DNA of 64,000 bases, from assembly GCA_949130495.1 (NCBI GenBank), contig OX422214.1:8288246-8352245 (forward strand), read 5' to 3'. Shown piece after piece: positions 40,182 through 51,323 of the stretch. The DNA is from Sambucus nigra (taxonomy: Eukaryota > Streptophyta > Magnoliopsida > Dipsacales > Adoxaceae). The first letter of the stretch is position 1; each line of letters opens with the position of its first letter. The position numbers and the translations under genes are program-made. The notes beneath the pieces are model-generated. The model made no database searches. It was given only the letters and a program-made list of their open reading frames with translations, and was not told where the DNA came from.

Positions 40182-41831
40182 TTATTGCCTTAAGTTTGTG
40201 TTACTACCAATATATAATCTTCCATTGAACCTCGGTGTGTCTTGCTCATATGAATATCCAGTTGCTTGATCATCTTTAGAAGCAAGTAGGACTATAATCT
40301 GTTGAGCCATTTCATCACCTTTTAAACTTTTGTGGATATCCTCTAACCAAGCGGATTGAAGTGTAGTCAAGGCATTGCTTGTGCCATTTTCACCTTCTTC
40401 TCTCCTTGATAATGCATCAGCAGCTTTATTATCCACCCCTTTCTTGTAGATAATGGTGTAATCAAAATCTAGTAGCTTCGTAAGCCACTTTTGTTGCCAC
40501 ATGGATGACACTCTCTGGTCCATCAGATACTTGAGACTCTGATGATCTGTTTTAATAAAAAACTTGGGCCCCAACAAATAAGGTCTCCATTTCTCTATTG
40601 CATACACCACTGCCCATAATTCCTTCTCATAGGTTGATAAACCATGTTTTCTTGGAGGTAAAGTCTTGCTTAGAAATGCCAAGGGCCTTCCCTCTTGCAT
40701 TAGGACAACGCCAATACCCTCATTACTAGCATCTGTCTCCACTACAAAGTGCTTAGAAAAATTAGGAAGAGCCAACACAGGTGTGGACACCATTGCTTTT
40801 TTTAAGGTGTGAAAAGCTTTAATGGCAGGAGGAGACCACTGAAATTTGTTCTTTCTCAACATTTGGGTAAGTGGCCTGCTTATAAGGCCATATCCCTTTA
40901 CAAACCTTCTATAATATCCAGTGAGACCCAAAAAACCTCTCAAGGCTTTTACAGACTTGGGCAAGGGCCAATCTAACATAGCTTCCACTTTGGACCTGTC
41001 AGCGGCCACCCCTTCTTGGGAAATAATATGCCCCAGATATTCCAATTGGTTCTGACCAAAGGAACATTTACTTTTCTTTGCAAATAGTTGATGTTGCCTA
41101 AGCAACTGAAGTGTGATTTGGAGATGCAACACATGTGATTCCATATTTGGGCTATATACTAGAATGTCATCAAAGAAAACTAAAATAAACTGCCTTAGAT
41201 ATTTTTTAAAAACAGTATTTATGAGAGATTGAAAAGAAGCAGGGGCATTAGTAAGCCCAAAAGGCATTACTAAGAACTCATAATGGCCTTCATGGGTTCT
41301 GAAGGCTGTTTTGTGAATATCAACATCATTTACCCTGATTTGATGGTATCCTGACCTTGGGTCCAATTTAGAAAATACAGTTGCTCCTTGTAGCTCATCT
41401 AATAATTCCTCAATTATAGGTATAGGGAATTTATTCTTGATAGTAATAGAATTTAATTCCCTATAATCAATGCACATCCTCCATGTTTGGTCTTTCTTTC
41501 TCACTAATAGAACTGGAGAGCATAAGGGACTGCTAGAAGGTCTAATAACTCCAGACTCCAGTAGTTCATTTACAATCTTTTCAATCTCAGTTTTTTGCAC
41601 ATGAGGGTATCTATAAGGCCTCACACTCACAGTGGTGCTGCCCTCCTTTAAGGGTATATGGTGGTCTTGCTCTCTTCTAGGAGGTAACCCTTTTGGTTCA
41701 CTAAAAACATCCTCATAGCTTTGTAGAAGAGAGAGTAATTTGGTAGGGGTTTGTACCTCCACTGTTGTTGTTGAGATAGAGAATAGTTGCCCCATGATGA
41801 TGTATTCCTCGTCTTTACACAACTTCTGCAT
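40182..41831 (-). pseudogene. Reverse transcriptase and RNase H of the chromovirus
   Basis: A 549-residue frame with reverse transcriptase motifs in order: WRMCIDYRELN, FSKLDPRSGYHQI, MPFGLTNAPASFQ, VFFDDILVYS (catalytic DD intact), KCSFGQ, YLGHIIS. The tether LRGFLGLTGYYRRF and RNase H motifs follow (VETDASNEGIG, YEKELWAVVYAI, TDHQSLKYL, NKAADALSRR). The domain is well preserved. It stops at TAA 40182-40184, where the integrase continues in the same frame. Reverse transcription of the element RNA would occur in cytoplasmic particles; with gag and protease broken the enzyme is unlikely to be made or matured from this copy. Confidence 0.93.
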
Positions 41832-42259
41832 AGCCTTGGCACTGATAATACTGAGTTGACCTTCTTCTCTTCCCCCAACAGCTTCACTGGTTTGCCATTC
41901 TTCTCAAAGTTAATCATTAATTTCTTGAAATTAAAGAGTACATCGCCTAAACTTTCCAGCCACTCAATTCCCAACACCATGTCACAACCACCTAACTTTA
42001 ATATTCTCATGTTAGCTACATAGTCCTCTCCTTGCATATGCCAACGAAAGTTTGAACATGTACCATTACTAGTGATCTTGTTGCCATCCGCTATGGTTAC
42101 CCACAAATTAGTGGCAGGAATGACCTCACAACCAATTTGTTTGGCAGCCAAAGGGTCTAAGAAGTTATGAGAGCTGTCAGAGTCTATTAAAATGCTAATT
42201 TCCCTTCTCCTTGCCTTCCCTTTGATCATTATGGTCTGGTGTGAAGTTGATCCCGACAT
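41648..42259 (-). pseudogene. Aspartic protease of the chromovirus, damaged
   Basis: In frame with gag after a TAA. The start MSGSTSHQTIMIKGKARR and ILIDSDSSHNFLDP match the plant gypsy protease domain, whose catalytic triplet is D-S/T-G. Here Gly is Asp (DSD), which should abolish activity. The second conserved region GCDMVLGIEWLESLG is present. A frameshift in a purine run near 41870 moves the downstream polyprotein into the next frame, so the last about 60 residues of this frame are spurious. Confidence 0.88.
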
Positions 42260-42265
42260 TGCTTA

Positions 42266-43444
42266 TAAAGAAATGGACATATCCATCCCTTCTTCTGCTT
42301 CTTGGCTTTGAGATTTCATTTCTTGACTCTGATCTGTCTTCCATTCTTGTTCATCATCAGCTATAAGCATGTGGATGCTCATCTTTTTACATTTATGGCC
42401 GAATGAATATGGTTCATCACAATGGTAACAAAGCCCCTTTTCCCTTCTGGTTTGCATCTCAGCTACAGTGATTCTTTTAATTGGTGGTAGGTTGAAATGG
42501 TTTCTATTGGGGTAGGAAGGGTTATTGTACGAAGGGGGGTTGTCTGTTTTGGTAGGGTTCTTTTCTATTGGGTTGGTTGAAGTGAAATTTGGTTGTTGGC
42601 CTCTTGGGTACTGATGGTTAAGGTAAGGGCTTCCTTTATTATGAAATTTCTTTGGTTCTAGGGCAGATTCTTGAAGTTTGGCTAAAGACATGGCATGGTT
42701 TAGGGATCTTGGTTCCATCATCTTCACCACCACTTTAATCTCATATTTTAGTCCACTTATGAAACTTGAGATAAAATAGTTTTCGGTAAGACCTTTGTTT
42801 TGTGCTATGATCAAGGGTTTTAATTCTTCAAACCTTTCTTGGTAATGTGAAACTGATCCTTCTTGATAGAGTTTGCTAAACTCTGCCACCACATCATCAA
42901 ATCCCCCAGGAGCAAATCTTAAACATAGCTCTCTTACAAAGTCATCCCACCTGACTTGTGTCACACCATCATACATGGAATGAAACCATTTTGCAGCACT
43001 GCCTTCCTAATGTAGAGAACCAAATCTAGCCTTCTGATCTTCAGGAATGGGACTAAAGATAAAGTAACTTTGTACTTGTTGTATCCAACTTCTTGGGTCT
43101 TCCCCATCGAATCTTGGGCATTCCACCTTGGGTACTTTATACCCATTAAATCCTCCATTGGGATTGAAACCGCCACTTTGGTTAATGCCTACTCTCCTAC
43201 CCGAATCTCCCATATTTGGAACTTGAGGTGTTCCCAAGATTCCCTTATGCTTATCCATGGGATCTTCCAGTTTCTTTTCAATTTTATCAAATCTTTCCTC
43301 TGATTTCTGGCATTTTTGAGTAATGGTGAGGATTAGTGACTCTAGTGAATGTTGAACTTCTTGTAACTTCTCTTCGATTCCATCTTGTCTCTGGTTTACT
43401 TCTGTGATTCGATTCTCCATGGATTGATGTCTTGTTTCTGTCAT
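42266..43444 (-). pseudogene. gag (capsid/nucleocapsid), interrupted
   Basis: From ATG 43444 the frame encodes a coiled-coil N-terminus (MENRITEVNQRQDGIEEKLQ...), then the capsid region (PRFDGEDPRSWIQQVQSYF, WDDFVRELCLRF, YQERFEELKPL). The nucleocapsid has a zinc-knuckle-like CYHCDEPYSFGHKC. An in-frame TAG at 43007-43009 (expected Leu, between SLH and EGSAAKWF) cuts it after 145 residues; the frame then reopens unchanged. It ends at TAA 42263, next to the protease in the same frame. Gag packages element RNA into virus-like particles; this copy can make only its first third. Confidence 0.9.
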
Positions 43445-43653
43445 GAATGATTGGGTTATGTTTTGGAATTCTCTGAATTGCAGGATTGAAGCTTAGAGAA
43501 AATTTCACAAACAGTTGCAAGATCAAGGCTTAGAGACAATTTCACAAACAGTTGCTATGCGAAAAAGAATATGAAAGAGATATTGAATTTCAGAGATGAA
43601 TTGACAAATGAAGAATGAGAGGAATATAAAAAAATCATGGTGCCAAGAAAGAA

Positions 43654-43665
43654 GATCTGATACCA
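43654..43665 (-). other. Primer-binding site, initiator tRNA-Met type
   Basis: The minus strand reads TGGTATCAGATC three bases inside the 5' LTR. The first ten bases match the complement of the plant initiator tRNA-Met 3' end, the usual primer for many plant gypsy elements. Confidence 0.8.
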
Positions 43666-43668
43666 CTT

Positions 43669-43955
43669 TGTCAGATTCTTAGCCTGACTGATTTACTTTA
43701 TGATCTAAATTATGAAAGTATAGAAGAAGGATGAGAAGATAGAAAATAGAACAGAGAGAATTAAGAAAGAAAAGATAGAATTTGATTTATTTCTGCGATG
43801 CCTACAATCCAATTCATCAATTCTATTTATACACAACTGAACTAACTTCTAACTAACTCTTTGCTGTAGTGACTAACCAACTAATCCAACTAACAATCTG
43901 TTTTACAACTCACTCAACTAACTAACTAATTCAACTAACAATTGGGGGTCTGACA
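43669..43955 (-). repeat. 5' LTR of the chromovirus
   Basis: 287 bp, TGTCAGATTC...GTCTGACA on the plus strand, with a 7-bp terminal inverted repeat. A TATA-like TATAAATAGAA (minus strand, near 43826) is a candidate promoter for the element transcript. Confidence 0.93.
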
Positions 43956-44390
43956 ATCTTGTAACCCTGATGTCACTGGTTATTTTTCGAGAGTTAATGT
44001 GGCCGCTAGTAGTCCTCTCAGCCTGTTTGATTTTTAACAACTAGCTTACATGAAGAATACTACCAGGTTCAGTTGACTCTCTAGAGTCTTGACAATATTT
44101 TCAACTCAATGGATGCATTTTTTATGGATCCATTTCTGAATCTCTAGGGGAACTTACAGAGATCATTGGTTTTCTCATATCTAATAACAATTTCATGGAG
44201 AGACCCATCCGACCTCTCACCGCTTTTGCAACTCACAAGGTTAATTTTGTCAAACAACAACCTTACCAGACAAATTCCAAATATTTTTGTTAACCACAAT
44301 CTCTTAATCTATATATCACTTAAAGGTAATAGGAGTGGAGAGATTCAATCATTAAACTCAAAAATAAAACATGAGAAATAGAATAAATTC

Positions 44391-44485
44391 AATCCGATTA
44401 AATTTGGAAATAATAAATCAGCATAATGAATATCTATCCAAGGTACAAAAATAAATGGAACTATATAACCTCGATTATATAGTAT
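44391..44485. other. Short spacer
   Basis: AT-rich DNA between the RLP relic and the duplicated block. No feature was seen. Confidence 0.3.
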
Positions 44486-45110
44486 CATGGTGAAATTTTG
44501 AGTTAACAAACTTTAGCTGTCACCTCTTACCGGTGAATGACAATTCTAAACCATCACCTAGTTGAACAAAAAGGAGAGTTGACATTCTTTATCAAGGCTG
44601 GACAGAGTATGGCAACTAAAATAGAGCATAACTAAAGTGACAATGCAAAGAGAAATACAAGTATTGATAAATTAACCTATCTCAAAATCAACCCTCTTTC
44701 AAATGTCAAATTCAAAACTCATAAACATTCTTGATTGAAGGACTAAAGGCATAGAACATGTATAACAGCAGTGAAGTAAGTGTGCACTCCAATGAATATT
44801 TAGGAAATTGCACGAACCGATTGTTTAATTGAATCAAATATTGAACAAATTTAACCGTGTTCAGCATTATAAGGGAGGTTGGAATGCGAGGTCTCATTGA
44901 CATCAAACACCCAAACATCCTTGTAGTTCACACTAGAGAGATTTGATGGCCAAGATCATCCTTACAATTCAATCCCTGTTCTACACATTTTTTATTATTA
45001 TTTATAACCACAGACCAATCTAGTGGACTACTGTAATCAAGGGTTTTCGTAATGATTATTTATAGATATCCTTGTTTTTTTGGATCAAGGCAGCTTACAA
45101 TGACTATTTT
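44486..45110. repeat. Direct duplicate block (right copy)
   Basis: Right-hand copy of 35750-36380, in the same orientation and collinear. With the gypsy element removed, the repeats are about 3.4 kb apart, which gives the period of an old local tandem duplication that included the RLP relic and promoter modules. Confidence 0.7.
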
Positions 45111-45289
45111 CCTATACTGTAACTTCATAACTATGAGAGAGAGATTGTTTCCTTGCCATTGGTGACTTCGGCACAAGCAATCGATAGTCTGTGTGTGTGC
45201 CATGGGGGGGGGGGGGGGGGGTCGGGGTTGGGGGGGGGGGGGGGGGAGGATATATAATTAGAAAGAAATTAACACAGAGAAAGGTATAT
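45111..45289. repeat. Poly(G) tracts (45203-45246) and flanks
   Basis: Two runs of about 19 and 18 G, joined by GTCGGGGTTG, follow a short GT run. Such G-runs can form quadruplexes and are prone to sequencing length errors. They lie just ahead of the L1 relic. Confidence 0.7.
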
Positions 45290-48200
45290 ATATAGGGTTG
45301 GAAGAAACCACCTCTATGCCTACTGATCTTCCGACAATTGGCGGAAATAACGATTGTTCCGGTGAGAATCAGGCAGTTACAGAACTGTCCGGAATAATAG
45401 GCGATGGGGTATTAGTTAAAGGTTATGCAGTTGAACTAGAAATAACTGTCAATAACCGTGGACCTACTACTATTGGACAGTTTCTAAAAAGTAATCGGAT
45501 TTTTGATGATATGAATAGGGCTATTATTTCAACAAAATTATTGGATGTTCCAATTATAGAGGATGCGGGCAAAGAGTTTGTTTCAAAATATTCTTGGTAT
45601 TTCAAACAACTGGACCAAACATACTAAAGCAGACCCATATTTTAATTCAAAATCAACAACCTCAGAGTCTACTGTGGGATTGAAGAAGCAACTTGATCAT
45701 GGAGAAGAAGGGGATTCCGAGTCTTTGTCCCAAATTTCAAGAAAGTAATTGCTTTGTAATGTTCTAGAATTATCCTCGGTTGATTTATCGGCATCGGCTG
45801 GTGGAGTCCAGTCTCGCCAAAAGAAATGAATGGCATATGTTGGAACATACGGGGCTTGGGGAATCCATGTATGTTCCAAGAACTACGAAAACTGGTTTGG
45901 AGTAGTAATCCCCTGCTGGTGTTCCTTTTGAGACTAAGATGTACCAGAGACAGGTAGATTGGGGTCGTCATCAGTTGGGATATCCAAATTCTTTCACAGT
46001 AGAGAGGATTGGGTTAGGCGGCGGGCGCTCTAATGTGGAGTAATGATATCTCAGTTAATATTCAGTCCTATTCAAGGTTTCATATTGATTCCATTGTAGA
46101 AATGGATGAAAAGTGTTGCGATTTATGGGATTCTATGGGGACCCTATCCCGGATCAACGAATTCATGGATTAATTCTGCTCAAGAGGTTAGCTGATCTGT
46201 CCTCTTTATCTTGGCTGATAGGGCCGATTTTAATGAAATTCTTACATATGGGAAAAAATGGTGGTCTACTATGTGATCCTATATTAATGCAAAACTTTCA
46301 GGAGACTAAAGACGTGCGTAATTTAATTAAGATGAAGTATCAAGGAACATTATGTACATGGAGGATTGGTAGGAGGCCTTAAGACTTTGTACAAGAGAAA
46401 ATTGCTAGAGTTTTTTTCACTAAAGATTGGGAAATGCTTTTTCCAAATTCAACTGTTAAGGTGTTGGACTATGCATTTCTGACCACCGACAACTGTCGAT
46501 TCATCTAAACCGCGACTTGGAGGAGGTAAGAGACACTATTCAAAATAGTCAAGGAAGATTTATGTTTCAGAAAATGTGGACGCTAGGGAGGATTGTGCCG
46601 ATACTACAAAAGAGATGTGGCAAATTGCTAGCGGTACTGATGTTGTCTGTAATATTGAGACTGCGATGGATGAATGTGCATTGGCTCTTAAGGGATGGGA
46701 CAGAGGTAATTTTAAGCTTCCTTTTAAAAGTTACCTTTCATACAATAAGGCAACGATACTGCAATTAGAATCTACCCCCCTTTCTGCCTATAATTTTGAT
46801 GAGTTGAAGTTAATAGAGGAAGAAAAAGCTCAAATCCTTCACGAAGAAGAACTGTACTGGGGTTAGAGTTCCAAATCTAATTGGTTAGAGGTAGGGGATC
46901 AAAATACCAAGTTTTTTCATCATAAAGCATATCAAAGGAGCAAAATAAATTTAATTACCAAGTTGATATCTCCGGAAGGAAATTGGATAAATGATAAAGG
47001 TGCCATCTCTTCAATGAAATGTTCGAATTTTCGACAGATTTTTACTTCTACCTCACCCTCTAATCAAGACATTTCAGTTTGAAAATTTCCAACGATATGA
47101 ATGAAACTCTTACTGCTTCGGTTAATGCTGATGAGATCAAAGCTGCTCTTCCGGGCCTGATGGCTTTCCTGCCTTGTTTTATCAGAAATATTGGATTCTA
47201 GTTAGGGACTGATATTTGTCATCTACGTAGGAGATTTTTCAATGAGGAAGCTGATATCTCAAGTTTTAATAAAACCTTCATCGTTCTCATTCCAAGATCA
47301 AGAATCCATAGAGTGTATCCGATTACCGACCCGTTAGTTTATGTAATGTGGTTTATAAAATTATTTCGAAGGTGTTGGCCAATCGACTGCGCTGTATATT
47401 ACCAGATATTATTGAAGAGTCTTGGAGGGCGTTTGTTCATGGACGACAGATTCTTGACAATGTTACGGTTTCTTTTTAAACGATTCATTGTCTTAAAGGA
47501 AGAATAACTGGGTCTCGAGGAGTTGCGGCATTAACAGTGGATATGAGTAAATGCATATGATCAAGTAGAATGGGAATATCTCAAACATGTTATGAAAGCA
47601 TTAGGATTGCACAATATTTAGATAAATTGGATCATAAAATGCATTTCCACTGTCCAATATTCAGTGCTAGCAAATAGAAATACCCATATCTTTTATTATT
47701 CCTTCTAGGGGCTTGTGGCAAGGGGACCCTCTATCTATCCCCATATCTCTTTATTTTGTGTATAGAAGGTCTAATCTCCTTGATTAACAATGCTGAATCC
47801 AGTAGTATTTTGTGCGGGGTCTAAATGGCGAGAGGGAGTCCAGCCATTTCTCATCTCTTATTCGCAGATGATAGTATTTTCTTCTTTAAAAGATCATTAG
47901 AGGATAATAAAATTATTAAAGACGCGCTGCTTCAATATGAATCTTCTTCGGGATGAAATAATAACCTGCAAAAATCTGGTATTTGTTTTAGTCCCAATGT
48001 GAAAGACCATGAACGAGATTCTCAAATGATTAAAGAGAAGTTTATTAACTGGGAGGCCGGAGATATCTTATCGATTCCTTTGGGAATTAATCTTCATCCC
48101 AAATGTTCGTGTTTGGCACTATGACTCCTCCAGAAGATATTCAGTAAAGACTGGGTATAAAGTGGCATTTAAGCAGAACATCCTCCCTTCCTCGTCATTT

Positions 48201-49170
48201 AATGAACTTGCCTCATGGTGGAAGATATTGTAGAAGATTAAACTACCATTTAAAGTGCTCATTTTTTTATGGAGAGTTTCTCGGAATTGCATTTCCACTC
48301 AATATATTTCTTTGTAATATTCCATTTTCTCCTTACTGTCCTTTTTACGAGGAGGGGGTTGAATCAATTGATCAAGCTATTTGGTGGTGTGATTGGGCCA
48401 GAGAAGTTTGGTTGGCTAGTTCAGTTGGTAATACTTATTCTCAATATATGGACTTAAATTTTCTGGATTATTTACAATTGGTAGCGGCATCCGAAAATCC
48501 ATCACTTTTTCTGCTAATGATTATTATTGCGTGGCAACTATGATTTGAGAGGAATAAAGAGGTAAATGGAGAGGTGCGAAGTCGGTCTCAAGTGGTGATT
48601 ACGAGATCAGAAACTTTTCTTCATTCATACTCATTGATTCGCGACCTTTCTTGTGATGGTAATGGGCAGTCTATCCGTAATTGCAGATGGAGGAAGCCGA
48701 TGGGTTTAAACATCAAACTTAATACTGAGGCTTCGATTGATATTGAGAAGAAATGTGTTGGGTTAGGTGCTGTGATTAATGTTGCGATGTTGTTAAAAAT
48801 CCATCATGTGATTAATGTTGAAGTTGATGAAACTAAAGCCATAGCTGAAGGGATAAAATTGGCAGTGAGCAGAGGTATTTTTGTGCAGGAAGTGGAAAGC
48901 GATGCGTTGGGGGTTATCAAGCAAATTAATAACTCGACTAGTCCCTTATCTAAAGAGCATCATTCAGTGCTGGAAGCTCCCCGGTATTATTTTTAAATAT
49001 GCCCATTGGAGTGCAATCAAGTGGCCCACTCTCTAGCAAAATATGCCTTGTCCAGTAATGGTCTTGTTGTTTGGTCTGAATCATTTCCTTCTTGGCTGAT
49101 TAGATTGGTTCGCAGGATGATTCTTAGATTGGTTTTTCTATATTGTTGTATGGTTATTCAAAAAAAAAAA
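45290..49170 (+). mobile_element. Decayed L1-type LINE (relic 2) with RNase H domain
   Basis: After an ORF1-tail-like frame (45298-45627), ORF2 can be followed in pieces. The endonuclease starts at 45826 (MNGICWNIRGLGNP), with WRFMGFYGDP-like and GADFNEIL-like sequence to about 46250. A linker follows (WLEVGDQNTKFFHHKA, 46880-46930). Reverse transcriptase runs from about 47145 (GPDGFPALFYQ; YRPVSLCNVVYKII; MSKAYDQVEWEYL) to FADD at 47861-47872. A zinc-binding region (WWKIL.KIKLPFKVLIFLWRV) follows, then RNase H (KLNTEASID, ETKAIAEGIKLA, ESDALGVIKQI, NQVAHSLAKYAL). An A11 tail at about 49160-49170 closes it. Many stops and frameshifts. The RNase H domain marks a plant L1 clade. Target duplications were not found. 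Confidence 0.85.
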
Positions 49171-49964
49171 GGAGAAGGGCATACTCCTATGTCTCACACC
49201 ATTGGAGATAATTCTTATATGAATTTAGTATATAAAGTTGTGGATATTCAACTCTAAATGAATCTCACATCATCAAATAACCAAATGTATAAATATTAAG
49301 AAAATAAAATAAACTACCTATAGACCAGGCCCTATCCAAAGATACAAAAGTAAACAACATTTTTACTTAAAAAAACACCCCCAACAGCTATACCAAATCA
49401 ATCCAAAAATTATGACTAATTAGGAAAATCTTTTACGTTCTTCTAAGAGAAAAAAATATGAATCTTTTTTCTAAGAGAATTTTTTTTTTTAAAATGAGTC
49501 CAAATTTTTTTTTCGAAGAACTTTTTTAGTAAACATATATTATGAATGGATGAATTTGGTATTAGCCCAAAAATGCAACCCACTGGCATTCATAACCTAA
49601 CTTAAAATGGGGAATATAAATACGTGTCTAAATCTCACCGCTCAATTAACCGAAAATAAAAGAATAAAATAAACAAGTTTAACATGTACCAACTGGACCA
49701 AAGATATAAAAATCGGGACCCTAGATTTTTCCCCAATCCACTCTCCTTCTCACACATCAATCTCAACTGTGAATTATGAAATTTCAGTGTTGTGGCTGTA
49801 ATTGGAAAAAACCCAACACAAGTTTGAGAGTTTCAGTTTTTGATTTTGTTATTTGTTGAATTGAATTTCAGATGTACGATTTGAAGAGGTTGGTTCAATT
49901 GAAATTTATCATTGTCCGTGTAAAAACAAAGCCTTTGTTCCACTCACATTATATAACTAACACT
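49171..49964. other. Unassigned DNA upstream of unit B
   Basis: A/T tracts near 49440-49530. No gene was seen. The last about 45 bp (CTCACATTATATAACTAACACTGC) match 37887-37911 ahead of the relic modules and may mark the left edge of the duplicated RLP unit. Confidence 0.4.
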
Positions 49965-50890
49965 GCAAAGACTTGAAAAGTCTTGTTGTTGTTGTCGATT
50001 TCAGTTAAGAAGAAAAAATGGGCAAAAGACTAGTAAAGTTGAAAGGGATAGATAGGTATTGGTAGTGATGTGGTAAGCAATTCAGGAAATAAACAAAGAC
50101 TTAGGTTGCGGTTGTAAAACAGAATATGAAAATCTCGTTGACACATCTTATAGAGACAATTGGTTTGATGGTAAGTGGTGGTGGAGGGAGGAGGGTGCTT
50201 GCTTGGGTGGAGGTGCTCATGGCAGGAGTGTGAAGAGAGATGAGCGTTAGCTTTTTATTTTTTTTTTAGGTTTTTTCAATTTATTTTGATTTTAAATCGC
50301 ACAGATTAATAAACTTTCTAACGATCTTGGGCGAGTCCTAGAAATGCAAATTTAGTCTTGACGTTTGGGGTGAATTCTAATTTTAGAGCCAATGTTTTAA
50401 AAGGTGCAATTTTAATCTTAAATTTTGAAATTTATTTCAATCAAATCGATCCTCAAAGTGTCATTCTAATACATGACAAAAATTCTTCCATTGCATCATA
50501 TGTGACAATAAATAATTGATACATAGCTCCAAAAATAATTTTTAATAAAAAATATTTTTTCTTGGCCACATAATTTTTTTTAATTCATTTAGTGAATTAA
50601 GGTTAAATTCAAATCAGACAGATGCATCCAGACCGAAAATTGTACGTCTCTTGATTTGGGAATAATCCATTTCCCATAGACCCGTCAAGTACCTGATTTG
50701 GGCTCAAATCACACTCACCCCTTCTCTCCCCAACAAAGTCTTGTAAAGGTCTAGCAAAGACTTGTTAAGCCATATTGTTGTTGTCCACTTAAGTAGACGA
50801 AAAAATGGGCAAAGACCTGTAAAGTTGAAAGGGATAGATTGGTGTTGGTAGTCATGTGGTATGCAATTTAGGAAATAAATAACTTATCTG
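49965..50890 (+). promoter_or_regulatory. Duplicated RLP upstream modules of unit B
   Basis: A first tail (AAAAAATGGGCAAAAGACTAG, 50010-50060) is followed about 600 bp later by a head (CAGACCGAAAATTG..., CTTGATTTGGGAATA..., GACCCGTCAAGTACCTGA; 50625-50705) and a second tail (AAAAAATGGGCAAAGACCTG; 50800-50860). The arrangement matches the relic modules at 37489-38125. The intervening DNA contains a T-rich tract and nothing recognisable. Confidence 0.5.
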
Positions 50891-50900
50891 CAAAGACTTA

Positions 50901-51182
50901 GGTTGTGTTTGTTTTTTCATCCGAATATTGAGTCTGAATTTGAAATCTGAACCGAATTCTAAAGTCTGAAATCTGAATCTAAAAAATATGTTTAATTTTA
51001 TGTCACCTCTGAATGAATGTATCTAGACTGATTCAGACTTCAGAGGTACATTTACCTCTTAATCATTCAGAGACAAAAATAGTCGTTAATCTCTAAATCA
51101 TTTTAAAAAACAAACACTATTTGGTACCTCTTAAATTTGAATGGTTCAAATTCAGACTTAAGAGGTAAAAGCAAACAACACC
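50901..51182. mobile_element. Tourist-like MITE (PIF/Harbinger type)
   Basis: A 282-bp insertion with ends GGTTGTGTTTGTTTTT and GCAAACAACACC and a 3-bp TTA duplication on both sides. The interior is a diffuse palindrome of CTGAATC/GATTCAG and AGAGGTA/TACCTCT words. It sits between the promoter module and the RLP pseudogene; the equivalent place in unit A (near 9030) lacks it. Confidence 0.72.
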
Positions 51183-51323
51183 TTAGAATCAAAAGGTCTT
51201 TTTGACTCCGTGGTCAAGTTGTTTGCAAATGGAGAAAAAAGTTGTATAAAAGATAAATGTGTTTCCTAATTTTCATACCGAATAATAATATCTCAATTTA
51301 GCCTTGCATGTCTGATTAGCAAA

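Larger units (their letters stand above)
38609..43955 (-). mobile_element. Ty3/gypsy chromovirus, full length but inactivated
   Basis: The 5347-bp element is read on the minus strand. It has two 287-bp LTRs and the exact 5-bp target duplication ATCTT (38604-38608 and 43956-43960). Gene order is gag, protease, reverse transcriptase/RNase H, integrase, with a chromodomain-like C-terminus, which defines plant chromoviruses. All domains except after one frameshift share a single reading frame, indicating one ancestral polyprotein. Lesions: a TAG in gag (43007-43009), a TAA at the gag/protease border (42263-42265), a frameshift near 41870, a TAA before the integrase (40182-40184), and an altered protease site. 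By eye the LTRs differ at about 5 of 287 positions, so the insertion is young. Confidence 0.95.
38540..44390 (+). pseudogene. RLP relic split by a gypsy element
   Basis: Host sequence 38540-38608 joined to 43961-44390 corresponds to about 9950-10410 of the intact RLP gene, that is LRRs roughly 8 to 13. Recognisable pieces are TTAATGTGgccgCTAGtAG (44000 region), a decayed 'GSISESLGNLTEI'-like repeat (44120-44165) and 'RLILSNNNLTRQIPNIFVN' (44240-44290). Frames are broken repeatedly, and both the N-terminal and C-terminal thirds are missing. The span listed includes the inserted retrotransposon (38609-43955). This is a third RLP copy of the cluster. Confidence 0.72.

Noticed and set aside
43653..43668. 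Fragment of a tRNA-Met gene near the gypsy LTR
   Set aside because: The TGGTATCAGA match is the retroelement primer-binding site adjoining the LTR.
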